64,000 bases of DNA, from the NCBI RefSeq assembly GCF_003287875.1, contig NZ_QMKK01000048.1, forward strand, positions 158,165 to 222,164. The letters run 5' to 3'. Positions within the stretch are counted from its first letter, which is position 1. The number at the start of each line of letters is the position of its first letter. Shown here piece by piece: positions 1-6,975 of the stretch. The DNA is from Martinezella tropici. GTDB lineage: Bacteria > Pseudomonadota > Alphaproteobacteria > Rhizobiales > Rhizobiaceae. The position numbers were made by a program, and so were the translations under genes. The notes beneath the pieces were generated by a model, which searched no databases, was not told the origin of the DNA, and worked only from the letters and a program-made list of their open reading frames with translations.

Positions 1-2
1 TT

Positions 3-638
3 GCCGCGCTCGTCTCGATCCTGCTCTTGCTGCTGCAGAGGCGGCAGGCGCTGTCGGCGGATGCGCTGCTCGGCATTCTCTCGCATGCAACGCTGGCGAT
101 CGGCCTTGTCATTGTCGCCTTCATGAGCTGGGTGCGGATCGACCTCATCGCCTTCCTCTTCGGCGACATACTGGCCGTCAGCCAGTCGGACATTGCGGTG
201 ATCTGGGGCGGCGGCATTTTCGTGCTGGCGGCAATCGCCTGGCTTTGGCGGCCGCTTTTGGCTTCGACGGTCAATCCCGAACTCGCGGAAGCCGAAGGGT
301 TGCGGCCGGAGCGCGCGCGGCTTCTCTTCATGCTGCTGATGGCCGTGGTGATCGCGATCGCCATGAAAATCGTCGGTATCCTGCTTATCACCGCGCTTCT
401 GATCATCCCCGCGGCCACCGCACGCCGCTTTGCCGCCACGCCGGAAACGATGGCGATCTTGGCTTCGCTGCTCGGCGCTATCGCCGTTGTCGGCGGGCTA
501 TTCGGATCGCTGCGCTACGACACGCCATCCGGGCCTTCCATCGTCGTCGCGGCGCTCGTCTTGTTTATCTTCAGTCTGCTGCCCCTCGTTCGCAGGGGCG
601 GCACGCCAGCGGCGCAACCGAGAGGACAGTCGTCATGA
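3..638 (+). CDS. znuB: Zinc ABC transporter membrane subunit ZnuB, 5' end outside window
   Basis: Inner-membrane permease of the ZnuABC high-affinity zinc importer. The reading frame is open to the left edge, so the N-terminus lies outside the window. The visible 212 residues hold several hydrophobic segments, including the ABC-3 family run MKIVGILLITALLIIPAATA, which matches the characteristic conserved stretch of ZnuB/MntB permeases. The stop codon overlaps the zur start as ATGA (635-638), so the two are translationally coupled. That linkage to a Fur-family zinc regulator supports zinc rather than manganese as substrate. znuA and znuC are presumably upstream, outside the window. Confidence 0.93.
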   Translation, partial: AALVSILLLLLQRRQALSADALLGILSHATLAIGLVIVAFMSWVRIDLIAFLFGDILAVSQSDIAVIWGGGIFVLAAIAWLWRPLLASTVNPELAEAEGLRPERARLLFMLLMAVVIAIAMKIVGILLITALLIIPAATARRFAATPETMAILASLLGAIAVVGGLFGSLRYDTPSGPSIVVAALVLFIFSLLPLVRRGGTPAAQPRGQSS

Positions 639-1033
639 CCACTCCGATGCTCACCAAGAACCAGTCCCTCGTTTTCGATATTCTGACCAAGGCGGAAGCG
701 CCGCTCAGCGCCTATACTATTCTCGACAAATTGCGCGATCAGGGTTTCCGCGCGCCGCTTCAGGTCTATCGCGCGCTGGATAAGCTGCTCGAATATGGCG
801 TGGTACACCGACTCGAGAGCATCAATTCCTTCGTTGCCTGCGCCCATCCGCATGAGGATTGCCACAGCCACGGCCTTGTCGCCTTCGCCATCTGCGAGAG
901 CTGCGGTCAAGTGATCGAGTTCCACGACGACGAAGTGGATCATCGGCTGATGGACTGGCTGAAATCGCAGAAGTTCAAGGCGGAAAAGTCGACCATCGAA
1001 ATTCGCGGTCATTGCGCAAATTGCGCTGCTTGA
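635..1033 (+). CDS. zur: Zinc uptake regulator Zur (Fur family)
   Basis: Fur-family repressor of 132 residues that would switch off zinc import when zinc is plentiful. The N-terminal half is a winged helix (about residues 8-75, with FRAPLQVYRALDKLLEYG). The C-terminal half carries the metal sites: HPHEDCHSHG, CESCGQ and a final CANC, giving the two CxxC pairs of the structural zinc site. An earlier start in this frame would run back through znuB; I chose the ATG at 635 because GAGGA lies 5-8 bases upstream and it overlaps the znuB stop. Regulator and transporter subunit thus share one transcript, which suggests feedback. The Zur box itself should be upstream of the operon, outside the window. 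Confidence 0.95.
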   Translation: MTTPMLTKNQSLVFDILTKAEAPLSAYTILDKLRDQGFRAPLQVYRALDKLLEYGVVHRLESINSFVACAHPHEDCHSHGLVAFAICESCGQVIEFHDDEVDHRLMDWLKSQKFKAEKSTIEIRGHCANCAA

Positions 1034-1082
1034 ATTGCAAACCGCGGTTTATTCCAACTTGCCAAGAATTTATAAGAAATTC

Positions 1083-1613
1083 CTAATCTAATCTTTTAAG
1101 ATCGCGGGCGAAGCGCTGCCAGTTGGCGACATAGTTGCGCGCGGAGCGGCGCAGGCCTTCGATCGCGGCTTCGTCCAGCGTGCGGATCGCTCTTGCCGGT
1201 GCGCCGACGATGAGCGAGCCATCCGGGAACTCCTTGCCTTCCGTGACGAGTGCATTGGCACCGACGAGGCAATTATTGCCGATCTTCGCGCCATTCAGGA
1301 TCGTGGCTCCCATGCCGATCAGTGAATTGTTGCCGATAGAGCAGCCATGGATGATGGCATGATGGCCGATCGTGCAGCCTTCGCCGATGATGGTCGGGTA
1401 GGCCGGATCGGTATGAACCATTGTACCTTCCTGGATGTTCGTGTTCTTGCCAACGACGATCGGTTCGTTATCGCCGCGCAGCACCGCGCCGAACCATATG
1501 CCGACATCTTCACCGATCTCGACCTTGCCGATGACGCTGGCATCCGGCGCGATCCAGTAACGGCCCGGCTCGGGTGTTTTCGGCGTCGAGCCGGCAAGGG
1601 CGTAGATGGGCAT
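1083..1613 (-). CDS. Gamma-carbonic-anhydrase-like hexapeptide-repeat protein
   Basis: A 176-residue left-handed beta-helix protein of the YrdA/PaaY/CaiE-like gamma carbonic anhydrase family. Hexapeptide turns run from about residue 25 to 140 (IGEDVGIWFGAVLRGD, ICTIGHHAIIHGCSIG-like units). The metal-binding histidines expected for the family are visible in MVHTD and GHHAIIHG. Function inside the family varies: carbonic anhydrase activity is known for some members, while others are only trimeric scaffolds. A strong GAGGAGG site precedes the start by 7 bases. The next upstream gene (FAH family) ends 16 bases away on the same strand, so the two probably share a transcript. Confidence 0.9.
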   Translation of the reverse strand: MPIYALAGSTPKTPEPGRYWIAPDASVIGKVEIGEDVGIWFGAVLRGDNEPIVVGKNTNIQEGTMVHTDPAYPTIIGEGCTIGHHAIIHGCSIGNNSLIGMGATILNGAKIGNNCLVGANALVTEGKEFPDGSLIVGAPARAIRTLDEAAIEGLRRSARNYVANWQRFARDLKRLD

Positions 1614-1629
1614 GGTCGATCCTCCTCGA

Positions 1630-2325
1630 TCAGACGACGTTCAGCACAAGATTGGCGACGCCATCGACGGCGCAGCTGATCCGGTCGCCGCGCGCAACGG
1701 GGCCGACGCCGGCGGGCGTGCCGGTCATGATGATATCGCCCGGTGCGAGCGTGAAGAGCTTGGAGAGCTCGGCGATGATCTCCGGCACTTTCCAGATCAT
1801 CTGAGAGAGATCGCCTCTCTGGGCAGCCTCGCCATTGCGCATCAGCCAGATGCCGCCCTTGTCGGGATGGCCGACATGAGTGGCGGGTACGAGCGCGGAG
1901 ATGGGGGCCGAATGATCGAAGGCCTTGCCGATTTCCCAGGGGCGACCGAGCTTCTTGGCTTCACCCTGGAGGTCGCGGCGGGTGAAATCAATGCCGACGC
2001 CATAGCCGTAGACGCAATTCAGGGCCTGTTCGACCGGGATGTTCGCGCCGCCGCTGCGCAGCGCCACGACAAGCTCCACTTCGTGATGCACGTCGGACGA
2101 TAGCGAAGGGTAGGGAAAATCGCGGGAGACCAGCAGGTTGTCCGGGTTCTTCTGGAAGAAGAAGGGCGGTTCGCGGGTAGGGTCATGACCCATCTCGATG
2201 GCATGGTCGGCATAGTTGCGGCCGACGCAATAGACACGACGTACAGGGAAAAACTCGGTCTCACCCTCGATCGGTAGAAGGACAGGGGCGGGCGGCGGAA
2301 TGACTGTCGTCAATGGGGCGTTCAT
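1630..2325 (-). CDS. Fumarylacetoacetate hydrolase (FAH) family protein
   Basis: A 231-residue FAH-domain protein, the size of single-domain FAHD1-like acylpyruvases and oxaloacetate decarboxylases. The family's metal site is visible as VHHEVELVVAL (E-x-E) and the C-terminal motif DIIMTGTPAGVGPV is diagnostic. The likely reaction is C-C bond hydrolysis or decarboxylation of a small 2-oxo acid, but the substrate cannot be read from sequence. The N-terminal text VYCVGRNYADHA is typical of FAHD1-type enzymes. It sits 16 bases upstream of the gamma-carbonic-anhydrase-like gene in the same direction. Confidence 0.9.
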   Translation of the reverse strand: MNAPLTTVIPPPAPVLLPIEGETEFFPVRRVYCVGRNYADHAIEMGHDPTREPPFFFQKNPDNLLVSRDFPYPSLSSDVHHEVELVVALRSGGANIPVEQALNCVYGYGVGIDFTRRDLQGEAKKLGRPWEIGKAFDHSAPISALVPATHVGHPDKGGIWLMRNGEAAQRGDLSQMIWKVPEIIAELSKLFTLAPGDIIMTGTPAGVGPVARGDRISCAVDGVANLVLNVV

Positions 2326-2468
2326 ATCGGCTTTCGAAACTCTTGCTCTTTCTTGGGAAGGCCTGTTGCCCTCCGACTCCGTCCGGACAAACTAGCATCA
2401 TTGTGACTGCCACGAAAACTGGCCTTTTTGAGGGATTTGGTGTAGAGCGCGGATCAGAAAGGTTTCCC

Positions 2469-3482
2469 ATGTATAGCGACGCGCTGAAAACCGGCCGCAA
2501 GATCTTCGCGGTAGCCCCTATGATCGACTGGACGGATCGCCATTGCAGGTACCTGCATCGGCAGATCAGCCGGCATGCGCTGCTCTATACCGAGATGGTG
2601 GTGGCCGACGCGATCATCCATGGGCCGCGCGACCGGCTTCTGGGGCATGATGTCAGCGAGCATCCCGTTGCACTGCAACTCGGTGGCTCCGACCCGGCCA
2701 AGCTTGTCGAGGCGCTGCGGATCGCGGAAGCCTATAACTATGACGAGATCAACCTGAATGTCGGCTGTCCCTCGGATCGGGTACAGTCAGGCACCTTCGG
2801 CGCTTGCCTGATGCTGACGCCGGAGACGGTGGCATCTTGTATCGCAGCGATGAAGGCGGTTTCGAAGGCGCCCGTCACAGTGAAATGCCGGATCGGCGTC
2901 GATGAGCAGGAGCCGGAAGAGGCCTTGCCGGAGCTGATGACGCGCGTGCTCGATGCCGGCGCCGATGCGATCTGGATCCATGCTCGCAAGGCCTGGCTGA
3001 AGGGCCTGTCACCGAAAGAGAACCGCGAAATACCGCCGCTGGATTACGACATCGTCTATCGCATGAAGCAGCGTTGGCCGGAGGTCTTCATCGGCATCAA
3101 TGGCGGCATCCAGACGCTGGATCAGGCGGAAGAGCATTTCGCCCATGTCGATGGTGTCATGCTTGGCCGCGCCGCCTATCAGAATGCCGCGATCCTTGCC
3201 GATGTCGACCATCGCTTTTATGGCGAACCGGCCACCGAGGCCGATTGGAACGCGCTGCGCGACCGGATGATGGATTATGTGGAGCGCCATATCGCCAACG
3301 GCGGCCGTCTGCAGCATGTCGCGCGTCACATGGTCGGTCTCTTCACCGGCCTGCCCGGCTCGCGCCGCTATCGCCAGATCCTCTCCACCGACGCCAACAA
3401 GCCGGGGGCGGGGCCGGAGGTGATTGCGGTGGCCTTCGCAGCAGTGGATTTCAGCGCGCATTCCGAGCGGGTCAGCGCTTGA
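2469..3482 (+). CDS. dusA: tRNA-dihydrouridine synthase DusA
   Basis: FMN-dependent enzyme that reduces uridine to dihydrouridine in the D-loop of tRNA. With the start at 2469 it has 337 residues, close to E. coli DusA. The frame stays open upstream to 2313, but that extension has no family character, while MYSDALKTGRKIFAVAPMID begins like known DusA proteins and AGAAAGG lies just upstream. Diagnostic sequences are VAPMIDWTDRHCR (FMN loop), NVGCPSDRVQSGTFGACLM with the catalytic Cys, and the C-terminal GLFTGLPGSRRYRQ. It is divergent from the FAH gene. Nothing indicates a partner gene nearby. Confidence 0.96.
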   Translation: MYSDALKTGRKIFAVAPMIDWTDRHCRYLHRQISRHALLYTEMVVADAIIHGPRDRLLGHDVSEHPVALQLGGSDPAKLVEALRIAEAYNYDEINLNVGCPSDRVQSGTFGACLMLTPETVASCIAAMKAVSKAPVTVKCRIGVDEQEPEEALPELMTRVLDAGADAIWIHARKAWLKGLSPKENREIPPLDYDIVYRMKQRWPEVFIGINGGIQTLDQAEEHFAHVDGVMLGRAAYQNAAILADVDHRFYGEPATEADWNALRDRMMDYVERHIANGGRLQHVARHMVGLFTGLPGSRRYRQILSTDANKPGAGPEVIAVAFAAVDFSAHSERVSA

Positions 3483-3902
3483 GGTGACGATGATTCCAAC
3501 TGCCTTCGTCCTTCGAGGGCAGCTGTCGGCCCCACCTAAGCGGGTGATCGGCTGAGAGTTGAGGAAGTAGTTTAGTGTTAAAAAGATCACCACTCACCCG
3601 TCATCCTCGGGCTTGGCCCGAGGATCCACGCCCAGGCACGTTGGCGCGTCTAAATCGACGAGAGTGCTGGTTTCGCTTTGCGAGTGTATCCCTTTTCGCA
3701 GAGGAGACGGTGAGGCTTGTGCCTGGATCCTCGGGTCAAGCCGAGGATGACGGAATGTTGGGATGGTCCAGGGCAGACAACGGGCTTGCGGTAAAGGGCA
3801 TAGCCAGGCTTGCTTCAGGGCGAGGGTGCTATCTTCACAAACGAAAAACGGCGCGGTTTGCACCGCGCCGTCCGAAACTTCATTCAGGCAGTCACCCAGG
3901 GC
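3483..3902. other. Intergenic region dusA-cspA with a palindromic repeat
   Basis: A 420-base gap between two convergent genes. It holds one inverted repeat (listed separately). No convincing coding sequence is seen: the short open frames here have no family resemblance and lack ribosome sites. Confidence 0.6.
3599..3752. repeat. Rhizobial intergenic inverted repeat
   Basis: The left arm (3599-3640) reads CGTCATCCTCGGGCTTGGCC followed by CGAGGATCCACGCCCAGGCAC. The right arm (about 3718-3752) is its near reverse complement (GTGCCTGGATCCTCGGGTCA then AGCCGAGGATGACGG). Each arm is itself palindromic (CCTCGGGC..GCCCGAGG), so the element can form small hairpins or one large cruciform. Sequences of this CATCCTCGGG type are common between genes in Rhizobiales. 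The role is unknown; it may stabilise the ends of the converging dusA and cspA transcripts. Confidence 0.8.
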
Positions 3903-4115
3903 TTAGTTAGCCTGGATGTTGACAGCCTTCGGGCCCTTGCCCATGCGATCCGGCTCGGTGTCGAACGTGACCTGCTGGCCTTCGCGCAGCGACTGGATGC
4001 CGGAAGCCTGAAGAGCGGAGATGTGGACGAAAACGTCCTTTGCGCCGCCGTCAGGAGTGATGAAACCAAAACCCTTGTCCTGGTTGAAGAATTTTACGGT
4101 GCCCTTGGTGGCCAT
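3903..4115 (-). CDS. cspA: Cold-shock protein, CspA family
   Basis: A 70-residue single cold-shock domain that binds single-stranded RNA and DNA and melts RNA structure. RNP1 (DKGFGFITP) and RNP2 (VFVHISAL) are intact. An in-frame extension upstream to 4247 lacks similarity; the start at 4115 (MATKGTVKFF) fits the usual 67-70 residue size and has AAAGGA upstream. The gene is followed by a 455-base gap on its 5' side. cspA genes often have long structured leaders, but no transcription start can be fixed here. There are usually several csp paralogues per rhizobial genome, so the cold-inducible status of this copy is unknown. Confidence 0.95.
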   Translation of the reverse strand: MATKGTVKFFNQDKGFGFITPDGGAKDVFVHISALQASGIQSLREGQQVTFDTEPDRMGKGPKAVNIQAN

Positions 4116-4570
4116 GGGGGATAGTCCTTTACCCATCAGTCTTAGTTTATCCGGATAAACCCGGACGGCTTTGCTTCCGCGACATGCGAAAGCCAGTCGA
4201 GAAGTCACGTACGGGGAAAGAACGTCTGCGCGGGTCAGAAGACCCAACCGCTGCCTGTCGCAAGCGGATCACCAAATCAGTCCAGTCACCGGCATGCAAA
4301 TGCCCGAGCATGCATATGGGTGACAGGGTTTGTGGAAAAAGGCAAGGGGCAATATTAGGGCCGGGTGGGGAACGGGTAGGATAGGGTGGGAATTTCAAGG
4401 GGTTGACGAGAGGCTGGTGCCTCAGGCGCCGGCGAAGTTACATGATAAATGTATTCGTTGCCTGACGAGAAGGCGCCGGCGATGATCGAAGAAGCGATAA
4501 ATCGTCACGCGGCTGTAACGAAGGCCATTATCTTAGGCACAAACTTTAATGCGGGATTTGAGGGAATTAC
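4116..4570. other. Intergenic region between divergent cspA and deaminase genes
   Basis: This 455-base gap is lower in G+C than its surroundings in parts. It should contain the cspA promoter and leader on the minus strand and the deaminase promoter on the plus strand. GGCGCCGGCGA occurs twice, at about 4429 and 4471, roughly 42 bases apart. No ORF with family resemblance was found. Confidence 0.5.
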
Positions 4571-5134
4571 ATGGCTCAATCGAGTGACGAATACATGATG
4601 GGTCTCGCACTTGATGAAGCCCGGATCGCGCTGAATGAAGGCGTGTTTCCCGTAGGCGCAGTTCTATGCATGGAAAACAAGGTTTTGGGACGCTCTCATA
4701 AAACCATGGTTTCGAATCATTTGAATCATGCGGAAATGAATTTGTTTCATCAGGTATTCAAGGGAAACTATAGTTTTTCGCGAAACGATGGCCTGACGCT
4801 GTATACGACACTCGAGTCTTGCATCATGTGTTTCGGTACGATGATGCACTTGCCGATAACGCGGCTTGTTTTCGCTATGCCCGATGCGTATGGCGGATGC
4901 GCTCACGTTAGGCTGGTAAATTCGCCTCCAAGACACCTCTCGAGAACGGTGGAGATCGTTGGAGGCGTGCGTCGTCAGGAGGCTTCCAAGCTTTTTGCGG
5001 AGTTTCTTGCGACGACGACGGAAAACTTCTGGATTACAGGCGGAGCTTCGCATTTTCAGGCCGCCGTGAGAGCCGAGCTTGACGACGATGTATTGCAGCG
5101 CAGGTGGTGCGGACCTAGCTCTCAGCCAACGTAA
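4571..5134 (+). CDS. TadA/cytidine-deaminase-like nucleoside deaminase of atypical composition
   Basis: A 187-residue zinc-dependent deaminase of the CDA/TadA superfamily. The zinc site is visible as NHAEMN (His ligand plus catalytic Glu, about residue 57) and LESCIMCFG (two Cys ligands, about residue 89). The usual Pro before the first Cys (PCxxC) is Ser here. The first 110 residues resemble tRNA-adenosine or guanine/cytosine deaminases; the C-terminal 70 residues do not match a family I know. Codons such as TTT, TTG, AAT and CAT are frequent, unlike the GC-rich third positions of neighbours, which suggests horizontal acquisition. GAGGGA lies 6 bases before the ATG. The 3' end overlaps the converging cyclase gene by 20 bases. 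The substrate is not predictable. Confidence 0.82.
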   Translation: MAQSSDEYMMGLALDEARIALNEGVFPVGAVLCMENKVLGRSHKTMVSNHLNHAEMNLFHQVFKGNYSFSRNDGLTLYTTLESCIMCFGTMMHLPITRLVFAMPDAYGGCAHVRLVNSPPRHLSRTVEIVGGVRRQEASKLFAEFLATTTENFWITGGASHFQAAVRAELDDDVLQRRWCGPSSQPT

Positions 5135-6173
5135 ACACCGAACAAGGCTCGGCAATCCCCCGTAGCTCATAATCCCCTAAAGGCACCAGCGGCGTCGTCG
5201 TCTCCGCCGCAAGCGCACCGGAGATCAGCACGGTGCGGCCGAGCGGCCTGCACAGCCCCTCCAGCCGGCTGACGAGGTTGACGGCGGGGCCGATGGCGGT
5301 GAAGTCCAGGCGGTCGGCGGCGCCGATATTGCCCCAGAGCATGTCGCCGAAATGCAGCGCGGCGCCGAAGGGGAGCGGCGGCAGGCCTTGGTTTGCCCGG
5401 GTCGCGTCGAGATGCACCATGCCGGCGCGGATGGCGGTGACGGCGCGCAGTGCCGCTTCGCAGGCTTCCGCCGGCCTTTCATTGACAGGGAAGATTGCCA
5501 ACACCCCATCGCCGATGAACTTCAGCACCTCGCCGCCGAAGGCATGCACGGCGCCGGCGACGCGATCGAACCAGGCGTCGAGGGCCGAGATGACGACGGT
5601 CGGCTCCGTCGCTTCGGAGAGAGCCGTGAAATCCCGAAGGTCGGCGCAAAGCAGCGCTGCGCGAATGGTCTCGCCGCTATTGCGGCTGAGCGCGCCTGCT
5701 TGCACGCGCGCCGCACTTCTGCGGCCGAGATAAGCTTCGAGTAGGGTCGATAGAGTGGCCCGCGCGGCAAGGCCGGCCAGGGGGGCGGCGGCAAAGCGCG
5801 CGACCTGACGCAGCCTGTCCGTTTCGGGGGAGGTGAAGGGCCGGGTTCCGGCCCAGGCGAGCACGGAATTGCCGGGCGCGGTGCCGATCGTTTCCTCGCA
5901 TGTCGGACCGAGTTCGCCGAGCCAGTCGCGGCCGGCCTGTCCGAGCGATGTGCCGGCGAAGCCGAGGGCTTCGATCACCGTGCCCGTCTCCGCTCGCCAA
6001 AGCCAGGAACGCTGGGTGATGATAGGATGCGGCGCCGCAAGCGTCAGGGCGCCGCCAGTCAGCGGCAATCCGACGGCCAGCAGACGACCGCCGAGATCGG
6101 CCAGGAAGCGTTCGGGGCTGAGCGCGGTACCGGCTTCGTCGACCAGCCAGGCAAGGGGGGCGGGTAAATCCAT
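5115..6173 (-). CDS. Class III adenylate/guanylate cyclase domain protein
   Basis: A 352-residue protein with no transmembrane segment. An N-terminal region of about 165 residues of unknown type is followed by a class III nucleotidyl cyclase domain (about residues 165-345). Both metal-binding aspartates are present: CADLRDFTAL and FIGDGVLAIFP. The purine-binding/transition-state segment is NIGAADRLDFTAIGPAVNLVSRLE. The Asp after DRL (in DRLDFTAIG) favours ATP, so it is probably an adenylate cyclase. Rhizobia carry many such stand-alone cyclases with different input regions. The start codon has no strong ribosome site. Confidence 0.88.
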   Translation of the reverse strand: MDLPAPLAWLVDEAGTALSPERFLADLGGRLLAVGLPLTGGALTLAAPHPIITQRSWLWRAETGTVIEALGFAGTSLGQAGRDWLGELGPTCEETIGTAPGNSVLAWAGTRPFTSPETDRLRQVARFAAAPLAGLAARATLSTLLEAYLGRRSAARVQAGALSRNSGETIRAALLCADLRDFTALSEATEPTVVISALDAWFDRVAGAVHAFGGEVLKFIGDGVLAIFPVNERPAEACEAALRAVTAIRAGMVHLDATRANQGLPPLPFGAALHFGDMLWGNIGAADRLDFTAIGPAVNLVSRLEGLCRPLGRTVLISGALAAETTTPLVPLGDYELRGIAEPCSVFTLAES

Positions 6174-6333
6174 GCAGCGATCATGCCACGCCGCTCGCGA
6201 GCTGTCATCCTTGCCGGCGCAACCTTCCCGACAGCGCTGAGATCATCAAGTTCCAGCGCGCGAAATTATTGTCCCTGGGCGGTGACTTCCTTGTTCCTCA
6301 AGCCATCGAGCCGGATGGAGCAGCCCTAAGGCA

Positions 6334-6792
6334 TTATTGTTTCTGGCCGTCGTGACCGCGCATCACATCCGGACCCGGATCCCGTCCGGCTGCCACTTCC
6401 GCCATTCGGTCGAGATAATGCGCCCAGCCCTTTGCGTGGGCTTCGCATTGCTCCGGCGTCGGCAGGCCCGAATGGGTGAGGCGCACCAGCGTCCCGTCGG
6501 GCTGCTCGATCAGATCGATCTCCACCAGGCTCGACTCCGGCGGCACTTCTTCGCTGCCTTCCCAGCCGAAGCTGTAGGCGAGGCGATGCACCGGCACGAC
6601 TTCGCGGAAGGAGCCGCGCGCGACGCGGGCGCCGGTGACATTGACGAGATAGATGCCGCCCGGCTGCGGCTCCGTCCTGGCTTCCGTGCCCATCCAGCGC
6701 AGGATCTTTTCGGGATCGGTCAGCAGCGCGAAGACGGCCGCAGGCGGCGCGGAGACATGGGTCTCGCGACGAACGATTAAAGCTTCTGGCAT
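6334..6792 (-). CDS. SRPBCC (AHSA1/START-like) family protein
   Basis: A 152-residue helix-grip protein of the AHSA1/CalC type (RRETHVSAPPAAVFALLTDPE at the N-terminus, GWEGSEEVPPESSLVEIDL in the core). These domains bind hydrophobic ligands; many are partners of ArsR-type regulators. No regulator gene adjoins this copy, unlike the second SRPBCC gene at 35.7 kb. The frame continues upstream to 6927, but the extension is Arg/Thr-rich noise. The start at 6792 has GGGAGAGAGA just upstream. Confidence 0.85.
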   Translation of the reverse strand: MPEALIVRRETHVSAPPAAVFALLTDPEKILRWMGTEARTEPQPGGIYLVNVTGARVARGSFREVVPVHRLAYSFGWEGSEEVPPESSLVEIDLIEQPDGTLVRLTHSGLPTPEQCEAHAKGWAHYLDRMAEVAAGRDPGPDVMRGHDGQKQ

Positions 6793-6975
6793 CGGTCTCT
6801 CTCCCGTGGTTGCTGTCGCTTCCCACCGTGACGAATACCTTCGTCCCGCCGTGGGCCTCCTATGTGCCGGCATGTAGGAGCCATTGCCCCGGCAGCAAGG
6901 CGTCATTCTATACTTGCCGGGCGTCACTCCTCATAAGCCGGCAGCTGCGGTTAGCAGACTTTGGCGGCTGTCGCC

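Noticed and set aside
4482..4598. 38-codon ORF (MIEEAINRHAAV...) overlapping the deaminase start
   Set aside because: No ribosome-binding site or similarity was found, and it ends inside the deaminase gene in another frame.
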